Source of the DNA: Triops longicaudatus
Lineage: Eukaryota; Arthropoda; Branchiopoda; Notostraca; Triopsidae
Assembly: GCA_022885665.1 (NCBI GenBank)
Contig: JAGQDJ010000098.1
Span: forward strand, 184,151-248,150
Length of the DNA: 64,000 bases
Reading direction: 5' to 3'
Notes under the pieces: generated by a model
Seen by the model: the letters and a program-made list of their open reading frames with translations, nothing else
Told to the model about the DNA's origin: nothing
The model's database searches: none
Shown: positions 1 to 11,921 of the stretch, one piece after another
Layout: the number at the start of each line of letters is the position of its first letter
Position numbering within the stretch: position 1 is the stretch's first letter
Translations under genes and position numbers: made by a program

Positions 1-1385
1 TGCAAAGTTGGCACTTTTGGCTTATCGTTTGTCGCTTTTGTTGCTTTTTTGGCCAGCTGGCTTAGTCACCACCTGTCCTAGATGATTTTGGCATCCTGTG
101 CCAGCGATCCAAGTTAATTTTAAAACCCTACCTATTCCCACAAAATGTTTCTTTAACCCACAGTAATATACCTTTTCTCTATAGTTTTTTGTGATGTCCC
201 AGTTCCAGCAAATACCCATAAATAAAGCCTTTCTTCCGTAAACTGTTATAGATACCGTTTTTACTGTACTACGAAAGCCATTTTTCAAACGCCAGGGAGG
301 CTGTGAAACAAAATTGTGACAGACATAAGAGCTGTTATAAGTTTGCTGGTATAATATCCATTACACACGCAATAAATTAAAGAAGAATTGAATTAAGGGA
401 TCCCCTGTAAAGACAGAAGAAAGCTTCAAACAAATACTACTACTTATAGGATAAAGCAAAGCTTCTTTTCCCTTTTGTCAGCTACCATGATATACGTGTA
501 GACTCGTGAAGTATTAACATGTACGTTTCCATGAAGAGATGCTTACAGTGGCTTAATTATCCTTTGTTCTTTTCGTTATCAGGGACTTCTACTACGACAG
601 GCAAGTACCAGCAGCTGCTTGTATTTTCTCTTCTCAGCTCGAAGACTTTTTGGGATAAGACACATAAGCATCCACCCCTCCCTCCCCCCATCGATTTACC
701 TTGCCACGGTCGCCTTAGTTCACCGTCACTGCGTGCCCGCGCTTCCAAGTCGGCGAATTAAAATCGAATCCAGCAGAAATCCGACAGACGGAAAGTACAA
801 TATATCCCATGCTCTAGAATCGACGTGACGGTACGCTTTACACGAAGTGAAAGGGAAATCCAATCCAGAAGTCACAAATAAGCCACGAAGGGGCAGAACT
901 GGTTCCTGAGACCTTCTCCATTTACTGGCCGATTTCGTCAGGGACACCAATAAATTGGCCCCAGTAATGTAGCGTACAAGTTATTGTGAACAGTAGCACG
1001 GTATGGAAGGAGCTGAACCAGGAATGCCTTATTGATTCTCCATCGACAAAAGCATGAAAAAAGAAGACTCACCGTAGTGGTTAAAAGCAATAAAAAATAG
1101 ACTAAGAATTTGATGGAGCAGGGCATAGTAACAAGCGCAACATGTTACTCTATTTCTTATACGTTCTTTCTCTTTTCCCCTCTCGTTTCGGTCTTGGTGT
1201 CTTTTGGGGTTTTCGGTACAAAAAAGGACAAGAAAATGAGATGACAAGGGAGAAAATATGAGACAAAGAACGATCTCGGAACGAGTGATTTAAAGAGCTT
1301 CTACGTAATTTCGCTTACTTTGCACTACTTTGGAAAGGGAATAAAAGGGGCACACTAACTTTCATTTCTTTTGGTATTTCTTTAG
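1..1385. other. Upstream region with no certain gene
   Basis: No exon here can be supported with confidence. A possible 18-nt microexon at 583–600 is flanked by a pyrimidine-rich acceptor and a GC-type donor (AG then GCAAGT). It would splice in phase to the exon beginning at 1386, so the BCL11-like gene may start further upstream. The short open frames in this stretch look like chance. Confidence 0.4.
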
Positions 1386-1413
1386 CTATTACTCGCATTC
1401 GCCAGTACCTGTC

Positions 1414-3516
1414 ATGGCTCTACCGCCTACTATGCGGAGCACTCCGCCGTATAAGCGGCCTAGAATGGTCAAAACTCTGCCAATAATCCAAGGTAAATCT
1501 GCAAAATATTTTTATGTTTCTTACGTGAACAGAAAGTTACAGCGGTGTCTGAAAATCAGAAAATTAAATTATATATGTAAATTTGGTTAGGGTAAATTCA
1601 CAAAAGATCAGTCTTGATAATGTTCACAAAAACATCGTGATCCATTTTCAAAACTTCCAAAAAATTATAGAAAAAGTAATGCATATTTGTGAGAGTTTGA
1701 GATGTGTGAAAAATCGGAATTACTTACCGTAAGCCCTGATTTACGATATCACGAATATGTTTCTTACATTTTGTATAAATGGCAGGACTGTTTCGGTAAG
1801 ATCCTGAATTGACTTCTAACAGCTAGTGATTTCTTTCTGAAGGCACTTTGTACAATTTTTCTCCCGGAATGAGATTTAAGAATTCCTCTGAGGTTATCTT
1901 AATTGGTGGTATATTACTGTTTAATTCCAAGAATTCATTGAGAAGCTGCTAAAATATTATATATAAAAAAATTAAAGCTTTCAAGACATTCGGGCATGTT
2001 GTGTAAATATCTTTTTGGACACAATTCTCTTAAAAGGATTCGTCAAGGTGTTTTCCAATGTTAAGGATAATATATTGTGAATTTGTGTAATAAATAAACA
2101 TTGGGAGCTATTTCTTCAGGTGACTGTGTAATTCCTTACAAGAAAGGAGGATTAGCACAAGATCCACTTTCTGAGTAGTCGGTCAAGAAAAGCGCTCTGT
2201 GATGTGGTAAAATTTCCGCTCCATGTTGTAAAAATTGAATCTCGTCGCAGTAGTGTCCCTTGGCATAATATGTTAGAGTTTCTTTGTGTATGCACGTTGA
2301 GAAACATCTTCAGCTTTCTATAGTCGTTTCTATCCCTGCAAAGCTCATCACTTGCACGCCTTGCGTGTCACTCAAGATACGACCGCTAAAGGCAACATAA
2401 GGCAAGAACTCTTAAGAAATAGGCAGCCCGGAAAGCGTTTAAGTTGGCAGTGGGGTGGCAAAAGCTGTCAACTTTTCTGAAAGGGCACAAAATCAATAAT
2501 AAGACGAACGTCTTTTAACTCCCTATAGACCGATCGAGCGACATTCTCATTTGCGGCAACTGTCGACTCCTTTTCCGGGATTTGGCCGAACTATCTGAAC
2601 ACAAGCAAAACGGATCCTGTACTTCCCCAGCTGGGACGCCCTGTCCCAACTGCAAAGCTAATGGTAAGCTATCTCTTGAAAATCTAACCCTCACTTACAA
2701 ACCCCACGTTTTCCTTTGTACAAGCAACATGACGCACTAATTAGTGCCATTCCTAACTGTGCGATTGTAACATTCTGAATATCTGTGGAGTGTTTGCAAA
2801 ACTTACTTCTGCACAATTCTCTGCTAAAGGGTGGGATTATTTGTGATTTTTCTTGTGCAGAATATCGAGCGCGTTGGCCGGTACCACTATGCTGCGCTAC
2901 GTGCAAAGAAGAATTCGCGAATCCATGGGAGCTTCTGCAACATGGCCAATCAAGTCATCAATTACTTATTTACGAAGAAACGTCGCACCGCTCCAGCACC
3001 TTCACGGTAAGGAAATCTTTCCCAGCCATTCCTGTTAGCCTTATATTTCATAAAACGTTCCCACGCATGTTGCATCTCCTTAAATTCTGGCGCTAATAAA
3101 TTCTGGAAACACTTCAGGAAAACCAGAACAATAGCGAACGGGATGCGCGGCAATGTTCACCTTGTAAATCGGAAACTGACTCTTCGCAAGGCACTGAAAA
3201 CTGCACTTTACTCCACGAAGACGACGACAACAACCGTCTTCATTTATCTCCCCATTCGCAGTCTAATTCTGAAGATTGTCATCTGCGGCCCGGGACACCG
3301 AATGCTGATGTGTCCACAGCTGCTGCAAGTACCGCTTCCAAAGAAGACTTCCCGGCTCAGAGGGAACCCCACAATGCCGATATCATTAGTATCAGCCCAG
3401 TCATCCATCATAGCAACAACGATTATTGTTTCTCAGCCACGACCAGTCCCACATGCACGAGCGGCTCGGATTCTTGCCCTGCCCATGACAACCACCCCAG
3501 TCCTCAGTCTACTTAA
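1414..3516 (+). CDS. BCL11/CG9650-like zinc-finger protein, short form
   Basis: Exons 1414–1492, 2529–2663, 2861–3006 and 3118–3516 join in frame to give about 252 residues. Exon 2 encodes a CCHC finger (ICGNC, then EHKQNGSC) and exon 3 a C2H2 finger (CCATCKEEFANPWELLQHG followed by LLIYEE). Both match the first two fingers of BCL11A/B, where the second is followed by a similar RIYLES stretch. BCL11 proteins are nuclear transcription regulators. Exon 4 is low-complexity (Ser, Thr, His rich) and ends at TAA 3514–3516; a poly(A) signal follows at 3667. The C-terminal finger clusters that bind DNA in BCL11 are absent, as in short human isoforms. The ATG at 1414 is the first in-frame Met, but the frame is open back to an acceptor at 1384–1385, so an upstream exon is possible. 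The family match is good; the start is uncertain. Confidence 0.68.
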
Positions 3517-3666
3517 AAGCATTTAGGCCAACATTTCTTCCTTATTGTTCTCCGTGACAGTTTGCTGTATGAGAAGTGTACCTTGTTCACGTGAGATCAT
3601 AACAACAAAGCAATCCTCATTTGTTCGCCTCGATCAGATCCTCAAACTGCAGAAGTAGCACTTAAA

Positions 3667-3672
3667 AATAAA
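3667..3672 (+). terminator. Poly(A) signal AATAAA of the BCL11-like gene
   Basis: A canonical hexamer lies 150 bp after the stop codon. A second one is near 3837. Confidence 0.5.
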
Positions 3673-3851
3673 ACGAGAGACACTGGTACCTTTATACAAA
3701 CTCGGCCAGCATGGTTGCTATTTATTGAAAAAAATGTCAAAGAAATTTTAACATGTGTAAATTATCGCGCTTGATAATTTCTCTCCTGAACAAGGTTACT
3801 TTGAGGCTATATTTTTTGTTATCTTTTTTCTTTCATTAATAAAAAGATGGT

Positions 3852-3857
3852 TTTATT
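3852..3857 (-). terminator. Poly(A) signal AATAAA of the neprilysin-like gene
   Basis: The hexamer on the minus strand is 82 bp beyond the stop codon at 3939–3941. The convergent BCL11-like gene ends nearby on the other strand. Confidence 0.45.
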
Positions 3858-3938
3858 TAGCCTAGTATTTGAAAGTGTTACACAGATTGTTTAACTAACC
3901 AGTAGTAAGGCCCGAAAAAAATGTTTTTTGTTCTACAA

Positions 3939-6900
3939 TTAGTTGTAGTAGTCGTCATGCTCATTGTCTGCTATGGGTTCGATGGCAGGAAAAGCTGGAC
4001 ATCGCTTCTCTGCTGGCGATAAACATGGAAACGCGCTTGAAAAGGCTTCTAAATTTTTAGCTATCGTTTCCACCCTGAAAAAGAAAAAATCCCCAAACAT
4101 ACGAGTGAATTTTTAACCAAAGCAATTCCCGCGGGATGTTTTTTTTTCTTGTCAAACAATAAATTTTTTGCTTTGATGAGTCATATTTTTTAAAAAGTAT
4201 GCATGGATTTTAAGCATTTTTTGCGTCTGTGGTTAGGGGACAGCAATCTCAATAACCGGCCCATAAATAAAACAAGAGCTGAGGTGCAACGAGCTTATAG
4301 CTTTCTGGTGGAAATAGCAAAGTCATAAAGCATGGAAAAACGGGGAAAGACGGACGGGGAAAAGTAGTAAAATATGCAGAACTTACCGTAGTTCAGGCGG
4401 CAAGTGTTCCCGCTCGGCGAGTGTGATAGAATGCTGATATAATGGTACCAGACTGCACTGCGTCTACATGTGTGTAGCGGAAGAAAAGAAATCGAGAAAA
4501 ATTTCAAAAATTGCTTAAATTCGAGAAAAAAAAAATACGGCGTGACAAAAGTTATGGCAAAACTGGAGATTATTGACAAGCTGCGATTTACCTGGGCGTT
4601 GGCCAGAAAGAAAAGCTGGTCCTGAGTCATGCCCAGCCAGGGCAGCACGACATTATTTCTGCTGTCATGCTTAGTTAGCCTTCGATGTGTCTTCCAAGCT
4701 AAGTACGTCCCACCCAAGTCTGCGAACCTTTCGTTCAACGTCAATTCACTGAGGTGCTAAAGACAAATTTAGTAATGTTACACTTCCGTACTTTCCGGGC
4801 ACAAAATACACTAATTTTTGTCAAGTCACTTTGCTTTCATAGATAGAATGTAAATTTTCCCTCAAATTTCTAGAATAAGGTGTCCGAAAAGTGAATTCGT
4901 AGACGAGCTGCGTTTTTTTTTTTTTTTTTTTTTCAAACGCATTTGTTTCGACGGCACAGACAGCAACTGTGATTCAATTTAATTTCGTTTGTGCGATTCA
5001 GCATGTGATACTTTACGAACAAAACGAGGCCAAGTTTTAGGCCCTGCTTTCTATGATGAAACCCCCCCGAAAAACTGCATAAAGATTAAATAGTTCTATC
5101 TTATACTGTAGCTTTTTGCCTCACCCTGATCCAAGAAAAAAAGGCGAAGAACGTTCAGGTAAAATATATGAAGATATGGGGCAAAAATATTTAAAAGGTG
5201 TTACTTGAAAAGTAATAAGCTTTTCGCCATGACTTGTGTGTAATGTGCGAAGCTCCTTGTTACCATCCGGTTGGCTACGTAAGCATTCCAAAGACGCATT
5301 ATAAGACGCTGAAGCTTCTGCCATCTTCCACAAAGTTTTACTAGCACTGTACTGGATACCTACGTATAAGAGCAAAGCGCCATAACCCAACGACTCGGAA
5401 TGACGAACACGATTTTCAAATAAAGAAATGAAGCTTACCTATTTTGTCAAAAGCGTGGACCATTTCGTGACCAATCATGGAGCCTAACCGCGCTAAGTTG
5501 AGATAATACGGCAAATCAGGATCGTAAAACCGTGGGTGCAAGGCACCAAAGGGGATGACTAAAAAGTTTAGGAAATATTTGTCATTAAACTCATGAAGCA
5601 AAATAAGAAAAACTTAACGTTTGTCGTGAGACTTACCTATGCGGTTTTGTCCATAGACGGTGATACCGTAATTGCTGTGCGGGAGTAAAAAATGGGACCA
5701 AATCACCTCTTCGCTGAGCGCAGATTTTCCATAAAGCCCGTACATGGACTTTCGGTATTTCTTGACCAACGTGGAGGATTGGCCAATATAACTCAGACCC
5801 TGGGGGACCTTTCACAAAAGAGAATGATTAGATACAAGGTTGAGGTTGTATGTTATGGGGACATACATCGGCGTACTTGTCCTCCAGCCTTGACATATTA
5901 AGTAAGACGTCTCTCCCGGAAGAAACTGACGCTTGCATGAGACGTGTTTTGTTAACCATAGCTTCTAACGCAATACCACTCCAAACTTGTTTCTGGTTTT
6001 GGAACTCTTCAACTAATGTAGCTTTGATGTCTTCGAACATTCGCTTTAGCTAGAAGTGAGACAATTATGTCCAACTATTCTAAGAGGAAAACTCTACTCA
6101 TTACCACTTGTTCGCTTTCGTGCATCTCTCCAGGTTTAAAGCTTTGCAGATACAAATTCGACGCGACATCCTCCATAATGGTGGATGCTGCTCGTAAGCA
6201 ATGTAAATCTCGCATAGCATAGTATGGTGGCGCCACCATTTCTTGGTATACTTGAGTAGCGTACATGGCCAGCAATGCGTTATTGAGTTGTCTGAGACAC
6301 ACGTTCTTGGTAATAGTCAAATGACTCTCATAATGACACGTACCGTGCGTCCTTTTTCAACTGTAAACCCTTGACGACGCTTTTAAACATCTTGGCTAGG
6401 TAATCCGGAAAGTAGACTTGGATAAGTTCGTCATCCGACAGAGTTCTGTTTAGCAATATTTGGAAAAGCTTCGGCCAGCTCACAATGCCTGGAAATTTGC
6501 CATCCATGTCGCTCAGCGGAATCTCTTGGTAATCTTTTCCCAGGACAGCAATACGTAATTTGTCCGCCAAAGGCTTGTACTAGCAATAAGAATAAAAACG
6601 GTAAAAAAAACTTCGGGCTAGCTACAAGATTGGTTACATCCTCAATGCTCTGAAGAATGTTCATTTCAATATCTTGGCGGATGGCGGTTTTTGTCTGGTT
6701 CCCCTCGAATGTGTCCCAGCCTTCTAACAACTTTAGTCGTACGATAGCTTCTTCTAGGCTCTCCAGATATTCAACGGGGACTTTCTGTAATCAAAATAAA
6801 TCGCGTTGCAGAAAAAGAACAAACGAGCTAGGGAGTTTACCTTGCATTCAATGTATCTGTCATAGGTTTCCCGTAAGTCCAACATGACTTCGTAAGATTT

Positions 6901-9561
6901 GGACAAATCTTCTAAACAGCGAGCTTGGCCAGAAAAGGCTTCATTATCATGTCCAAGTAAGGAGTAATGAATAGGGATGGTAACTCGAAGAGCAAACTTG
7001 GAAGGATCCTCTTTGGATACATCCAGCATGACGTCAAACAATGGAGTACTAGGAGAAAAAGAAGGATTAGGTAACAAGCCACTTAGATACCTAAAGCCAC
7101 GTTCAGATGAGAGGGGTTTTGAACTTATTATGCAATAGATGCACAGTGCAACGTATTGTAGCACAAAAAAACATAGTAAAGTGAAAGCCTGATTGTCAAG
7201 GGAATAGAGAGAATGTTACAAACCTATGTCGCAAAATCAGTTTGGCCACCAAATCAGTTGGATCTACAGAACCGTCCCACATTTGTTCGCTGAAAAACTT
7301 GCCAACTTCCGCAATTAGTTTTCGAGCTATATACACATTAAATCTTAAAGCTTTGTTAGCAAAAAGCTTGCAGAAATCACCTTCATTTTGCCGTTTTTCC
7401 ATATCCATTTCTGTATCGAAATGTAGGCAAGAGTTGTAATAACTGTGGAATAATGTCAAAGGACGTGGACTACTGCCCGCAATTTTATGCATAGTTTCTA
7501 GGAGAGTAAATGAACTGCAATTAATCTTCTACTCTCTAATATAGTTAGCTGTAGCTACAAAGGTATTATTTTGCATTTTTACCCATAATTCTGCGAGATG
7601 ATTCTTCTTCAGGTTCGAGCGGCTGGAGCTTGCCTCCAGCGCTGAGTAGCCCATCACAGGCGTACCGGTAAAAATCAGGACAACTGTCAGGTACCATTTT
7701 GTCGCCATCGACATGTTGTATCCAAGTCAGCATTCGAGCAGCAACCTTCTTACAATTTTGGTTCCAGCAAGTGATCGGTTCAGGTTCAGGAAGAGTTGAA
7801 AGTTCTTGAACTTCAGCACTAGTCGACAGAGTATCCTCCACTGTGCTTTCTGATCGATCTGTTGCTGTTCGTTCTGTCATAGCCAATTCCGGCGAGGTTT
7901 CTAGAATGAGTGTTAGTAGTTTACTACGTACAGTGGTTGCTTGAGGTGTTGTCCCTTCAGTGCTATGTGCCTGCGTTTCGATAGTCAAAGATTCGCTACT
8001 ATCATCGTAGGCAAAATCAAATTGTTCTGTAGATCTTTGGCTATTAGTCGACAATTGTGTCGTACTTTCCCTATGTGATATGAGTGCAACATCGTTGCCG
8101 CTGAAATGGGGAGAAGGCGCTAGTGAGCTTGAAAATGTAGTTGTCGATTCAGTCGGCGCCCCCTCAGTATTAGTATACTGCGAGTTTGCGGTATAGTCTG
8201 CGGTTTCTTGCAGGGTACTTTCGTTGCGGGTTCCATGGCTACCATCTTCATGAGGTCTCACATCCGTCACTGCGGTTGATTGAGACGTCGTAAAGGTGGA
8301 GGTGGACGAAGAGACTGTGCTACCAGATTCTGCTGAGCCAGGGATGTGATTGAAACCAGAAGATGTGGTTGAACTTGTGGTTGACACGCCTGAACTACCC
8401 GTCTGCCCAACATCATAATCTTCTTCAGAAGTCACCTTGCCATCTTTCGTTGAGGGATAGGCGGCGTATTCGTCACCGTCCTCTTGAGGAGGAAAAAAGG
8501 AAGCTGAAGTGCTCGTAGATGCAGTCGTTTCATCTGTACCAACGATATTGTATTCAAAATAGTCTTCGTTTCCGGTTTCGCCAGGTGCACTAGAGCTTGC
8601 AGCTGAACTTCGCGCTGTATTGCTGACTTCATTGCCTGTAGGCTTATCAACTCCCGTCGTCGAAATAGGAAATTCTGAGCTTTGGGTTGCACTGGTCGTT
8701 GGGGTAGATTCTTCTCTTGTCGTGTCTTGGACATCATCTGCGTATTTATCTGCAGCAGTCGTAGGCGTAGATGATGTAGGACGTTCCGTTAATTCGGAAT
8801 AGAAATTGGCATGCGTCTTTATGGAACTCGAGGTTGTGGTTGAACTTGACACTTCTGCACGTTTGTCAATACTAGTTCCAAAGGAATAAACCGTGCTGCC
8901 ATCTTCAGTGGTAGAGACGGTAGTAACTAAGTTTTGGCCTTTATCGAATGTTGAAGAAGAATGCTCCTTCGATTTTGATCCCTCTGTTGTGTTTCTTGAG
9001 TCGAGGTCAGACTGTCCTCTTGTTGAGCTTGTTTGCAGAGCACTCGTTGTCGAAGTAATCAATTGAGTTCTGGTGGTCGTTTTCTTCCCAGGATCAATTA
9101 CGGGCACGATTCTAGTTGTAGGAGTAGTTCGACGTTCTTCGGGTTTCGTGAAAACCGTGGTACCTAGCATACCTTTCCTGCCTTGAGGGTCTTCCAGCAC
9201 CTGCAGGCAAAAATTGATTGACACCCTGAGGAAAATGTGCAATTTATTACATTGATTGTGGTGCGATCTGATACGTGATGGGGTTCGTTTCTATGTGCCA
9301 GTAACAACCAGATGATGGCGGCCAGTAACAAGATCACAACCAAGATTAGACCAGTGATTAATAGGCGGAGATTTCTCTCCCGATTTCTCGCTCGCTGGTC
9401 GTCTTGAACTGAAGGATAATGGTAAATTTCGGACTGCGGTTTGCTGAAAGTAAAATACCTGCTTTGTCGTAGTTTATTTCCACTGCTCGAGCACCGGATG
9501 CAGGTGGCACATCTGGGGTATCAGTGCCCTCCGTTACCGTATAAGAGCCTTTACGAACCAT
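3939..9561 (-). CDS. Neprilysin-like M13 metallopeptidase with mucin-like stalk
   Basis: Fifteen exons: 9459–9561, 9251–9408, 7583–9200, 7224–7497, 6841–7048, 6638–6784, 6344–6579, 6105–6291, 5867–6049, 5637–5799, 5439–5558, 5205–5359, 4592–4756, 4387–4463, 3939–4074. All phases agree; about 1309 residues. It is a type II membrane protein: a cytosolic tail with basic residues next to the membrane, then a TM at about 50–72. Residues 88–562 are a Ser/Thr-rich stalk, nearly all in one 1.6-kb exon. The M13 domain runs from about 563. The zinc site HEMVH is at 1123–1127, with the third ligand Glu at about 1193 in NERFADLGG (family: GENIAD). His and Arg equivalent to neprilysin H711 and R717 are kept in EHLPPELR. 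The Asn-Ala substrate motif before the NRIVIP segment and the C-terminal CxxW are not kept. Neprilysins are usually about 750 residues, so the stalk nearly doubles the length. It is probably an ectoenzyme that cleaves peptides, perhaps with changed specificity. Confidence 0.9.
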
Positions 9562-10021
9562 ATTTAAATATTTGTCCCTTACCTCCTTATGTATAAGTAT
9601 GCAAAATACAGGTCATTTCCATTAGACAGTAAGACCATGACTGATGAATTCCTCAAGGAAAACTTGCGTTAATATGATAAGAATTGGGCAACACGCCACA
9701 GCATCCGCTCCTGGTACTTCTCGTTAACTATTTCTCGTGTCTCTCTGGCAGATAAGCCTAAAGGGCAACCGCATTTTCCGGAGGATGGAGAGTATTTTGC
9801 AGGAAAACCAACAAGGAAGCTTGGAAAACGAAAGACGAACTCGATTATGCGAAAATTATAAAAGATGTATTGCTGGCAACATTTTTGTGTGTGTATGTCT
9901 TCTGAGCGTTTAAACGAAGTACTTTTACATATTTCTGGACTATAATCGTTACTAAGTCTTGAAAAGTAAATGCGTATTGCACCCGTTATTTGACAATACA
10001 AACTCAAATAGCGGTTATCTA

Positions 10022-10198
10022 CAGTGGCGTCGTGCACTTAAAAAATTTGGGGGTGCCCGATTTTGCATTTCTTGTAAAAAGGTGGTACTTTTTTTCAGGT
10101 TTACAAATTTTAAAAAAGTGTGATACCTTTTTTCTCGGGGAGGCAAAAATTTTGGGGGTGCCCGGGCACCCTGGGCCCTTTATGGCACGACGCCACTG
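10022..10198. mobile_element. hAT-like MITE, 177 bp
   Basis: The ends are perfect 14-bp terminal inverted repeats (CAGTGGCGTCGTGC and its complement). The element is flanked on both sides by the identical 8-bp duplication GTTATCTA (10014–10021 and 10199–10206). An 8-bp target duplication with CAGTG-type termini is typical of the hAT superfamily. There is no coding capacity; a GGGGGTGCCC motif occurs twice inside. Confidence 0.85.
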
Positions 10199-10781
10199 GT
10201 TATCTACATTAATGTGAATTTTTTTGTCGATAAGCAGTGCTTGGGTTTTCTGTACAAGCTCAAGTTCACTTGGAGTTCCATACGAAAACTTATCTTTAAA
10301 AGAAACAGGATAGTAAAATACTTTTTATATGGTCGATCTTCATTTTGTGAAATATAAAAGGTTAGCGTTTATGCAACTGACAGTAAACCGATTAAATGGC
10401 AAGTGAGGCAGACATAATTTTCAGACAGAAGGTAGCAATAAATGTGACCAGTAACGTTTGACCCGCTTAATGAAAGATTTATTATTGCACATTCTGTGAT
10501 ATTTTCTACATTGCAAGGGACATTTGAAGAGTAAAAGTTGGTTAGAGGTAATCTAAATGCAGAGTTGTAGTAAAGAAGGGTAAGGGCAAAAATAATATTA
10601 TGCGAAAGTAACAAAAGCCAAAACTTTTGAACGGAAGGTTTCGTGTAGCTGCAAAAAAATCACAATCATTTCCCATACCGTTACTCAGTCTTTCAATAGT
10701 CTTTTTCGTTTCTCTTTGAGGCGTGTAGAAAGTTCAAGTCCTATTTTAAGTCTCTTCCGAGCAATTGGACAAAAACTATTG

Positions 10782-10846
10782 CAGTAAAATTTGGGTATAA
10801 GGTGCAGCGGTTATAGCGAACAATGGCTATAGCGTACAAGGCCCAC
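10782..10846. repeat. Fragment of pogo/Tigger-like repeat end
   Basis: The segment resembles the right end (read in reverse) of the element at 42401–42989. Both begin CAGTAAAAT and then contain GTTATAGCGAAC/GGCTATAGCGTACAA-type motifs. Only one end is recognised here. Confidence 0.4.
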
Positions 10847-11921
10847 GGTAATGAAGAACTGCCTGTTTTAATTATCACAGTTACCAATTTTGGAAGCACA
10901 CAGCAGGCTTTAGGGTACCAAACATATCTCCTAGTAAACAAAATATAACCTCAAGTTGCAATTTAGTTTGTATACTTCGTCAAAATTGAAAACTGTGCTA
11001 ACAAAGATTACCCTACCCTCTCCTGTACTCAACATTTCGGCTTTAAGCTTCTTATGGGTTACACACATTACATGCCAACTTACTAAAAACCAGCCACGCC
11101 TGGCCAAAACGAAAGAAGAAAATAATAAAAAATGTACATGTTCTGGGGGACAGTTAATTATCCGAACAATTATCCAGACCATTATCTGCGTTGAGAATCG
11201 TTTCGACAGTATTTTAAGTTCAAATGAAATCTTTTTACTTATAAATTTATTATAGGCTTGCGCTGTTTTGATAATTCTTTCTTTTTTGTTGTTATTATTT
11301 TTTATGAACCAGCGTAGGCTTTTGCTTTTTGACCACAAACTAATCTTCTTTATTTTAATATCAATAACATGTCATTATATTCAATTTGCACAAATTTTAT
11401 CCCAGTATCAAACTGAAGTTACTTACACTAATGATCTTTTGTAATTAATAGTACGATGAATACGTCTACATCTCTAACGAAGAGGCTTGCATTTACAAAC
11501 TATTTTAAACTTTTATCGGGCCGTGATTTATGTAAAAAAGCCTCCCATTAAATCATAATAATAAAAATGGTCTTGCTTAACGCAGTTCTAAGTGTGTTAG
11601 TGTATTATTACGTGTATAGATTTTATCTCATCGAAATACGAAAGTATGCTACATACCTTTAAGTGTACGAAAATATGGCGTGCCAAAATCGACCGTTCAA
11701 TTTCAAACTTCTCGCTCGTTTAGAAGTGAGAGCATGCTTTTGTTCGCGGCTCATAGCTTAGGTTCGCCTGAATGCCAACTCTGCTATTCAGGTTTGCTTC
11801 CTTGCCTGACTACAGGAATTACCGACTAAATTTCGACGTCTGTTAGCCGTCAAAATTATCAACATCTTTTGAGACTCGAAATTTCCCTGTATCTGTGTTC
11901 AGACACTGATATCTTATTACA

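Larger units (their letters stand above)
9562..11921. other. Intergenic region between neprilysin and VAP
   Basis: This 2.36-kb head-to-head spacer must carry both promoters. It contains a hAT-like MITE (10022–10198) and a fragment of a repeat that recurs at 42.4–43.4 kb (10782–10846). No coding exon is supported; the open frames present have no recognisable content. Confidence 0.6.

Noticed and set aside
9669..10037. 122-codon minus-strand open frame upstream of neprilysin
   Set aside because: It overlaps the left end of a MITE and has no recognisable domain.
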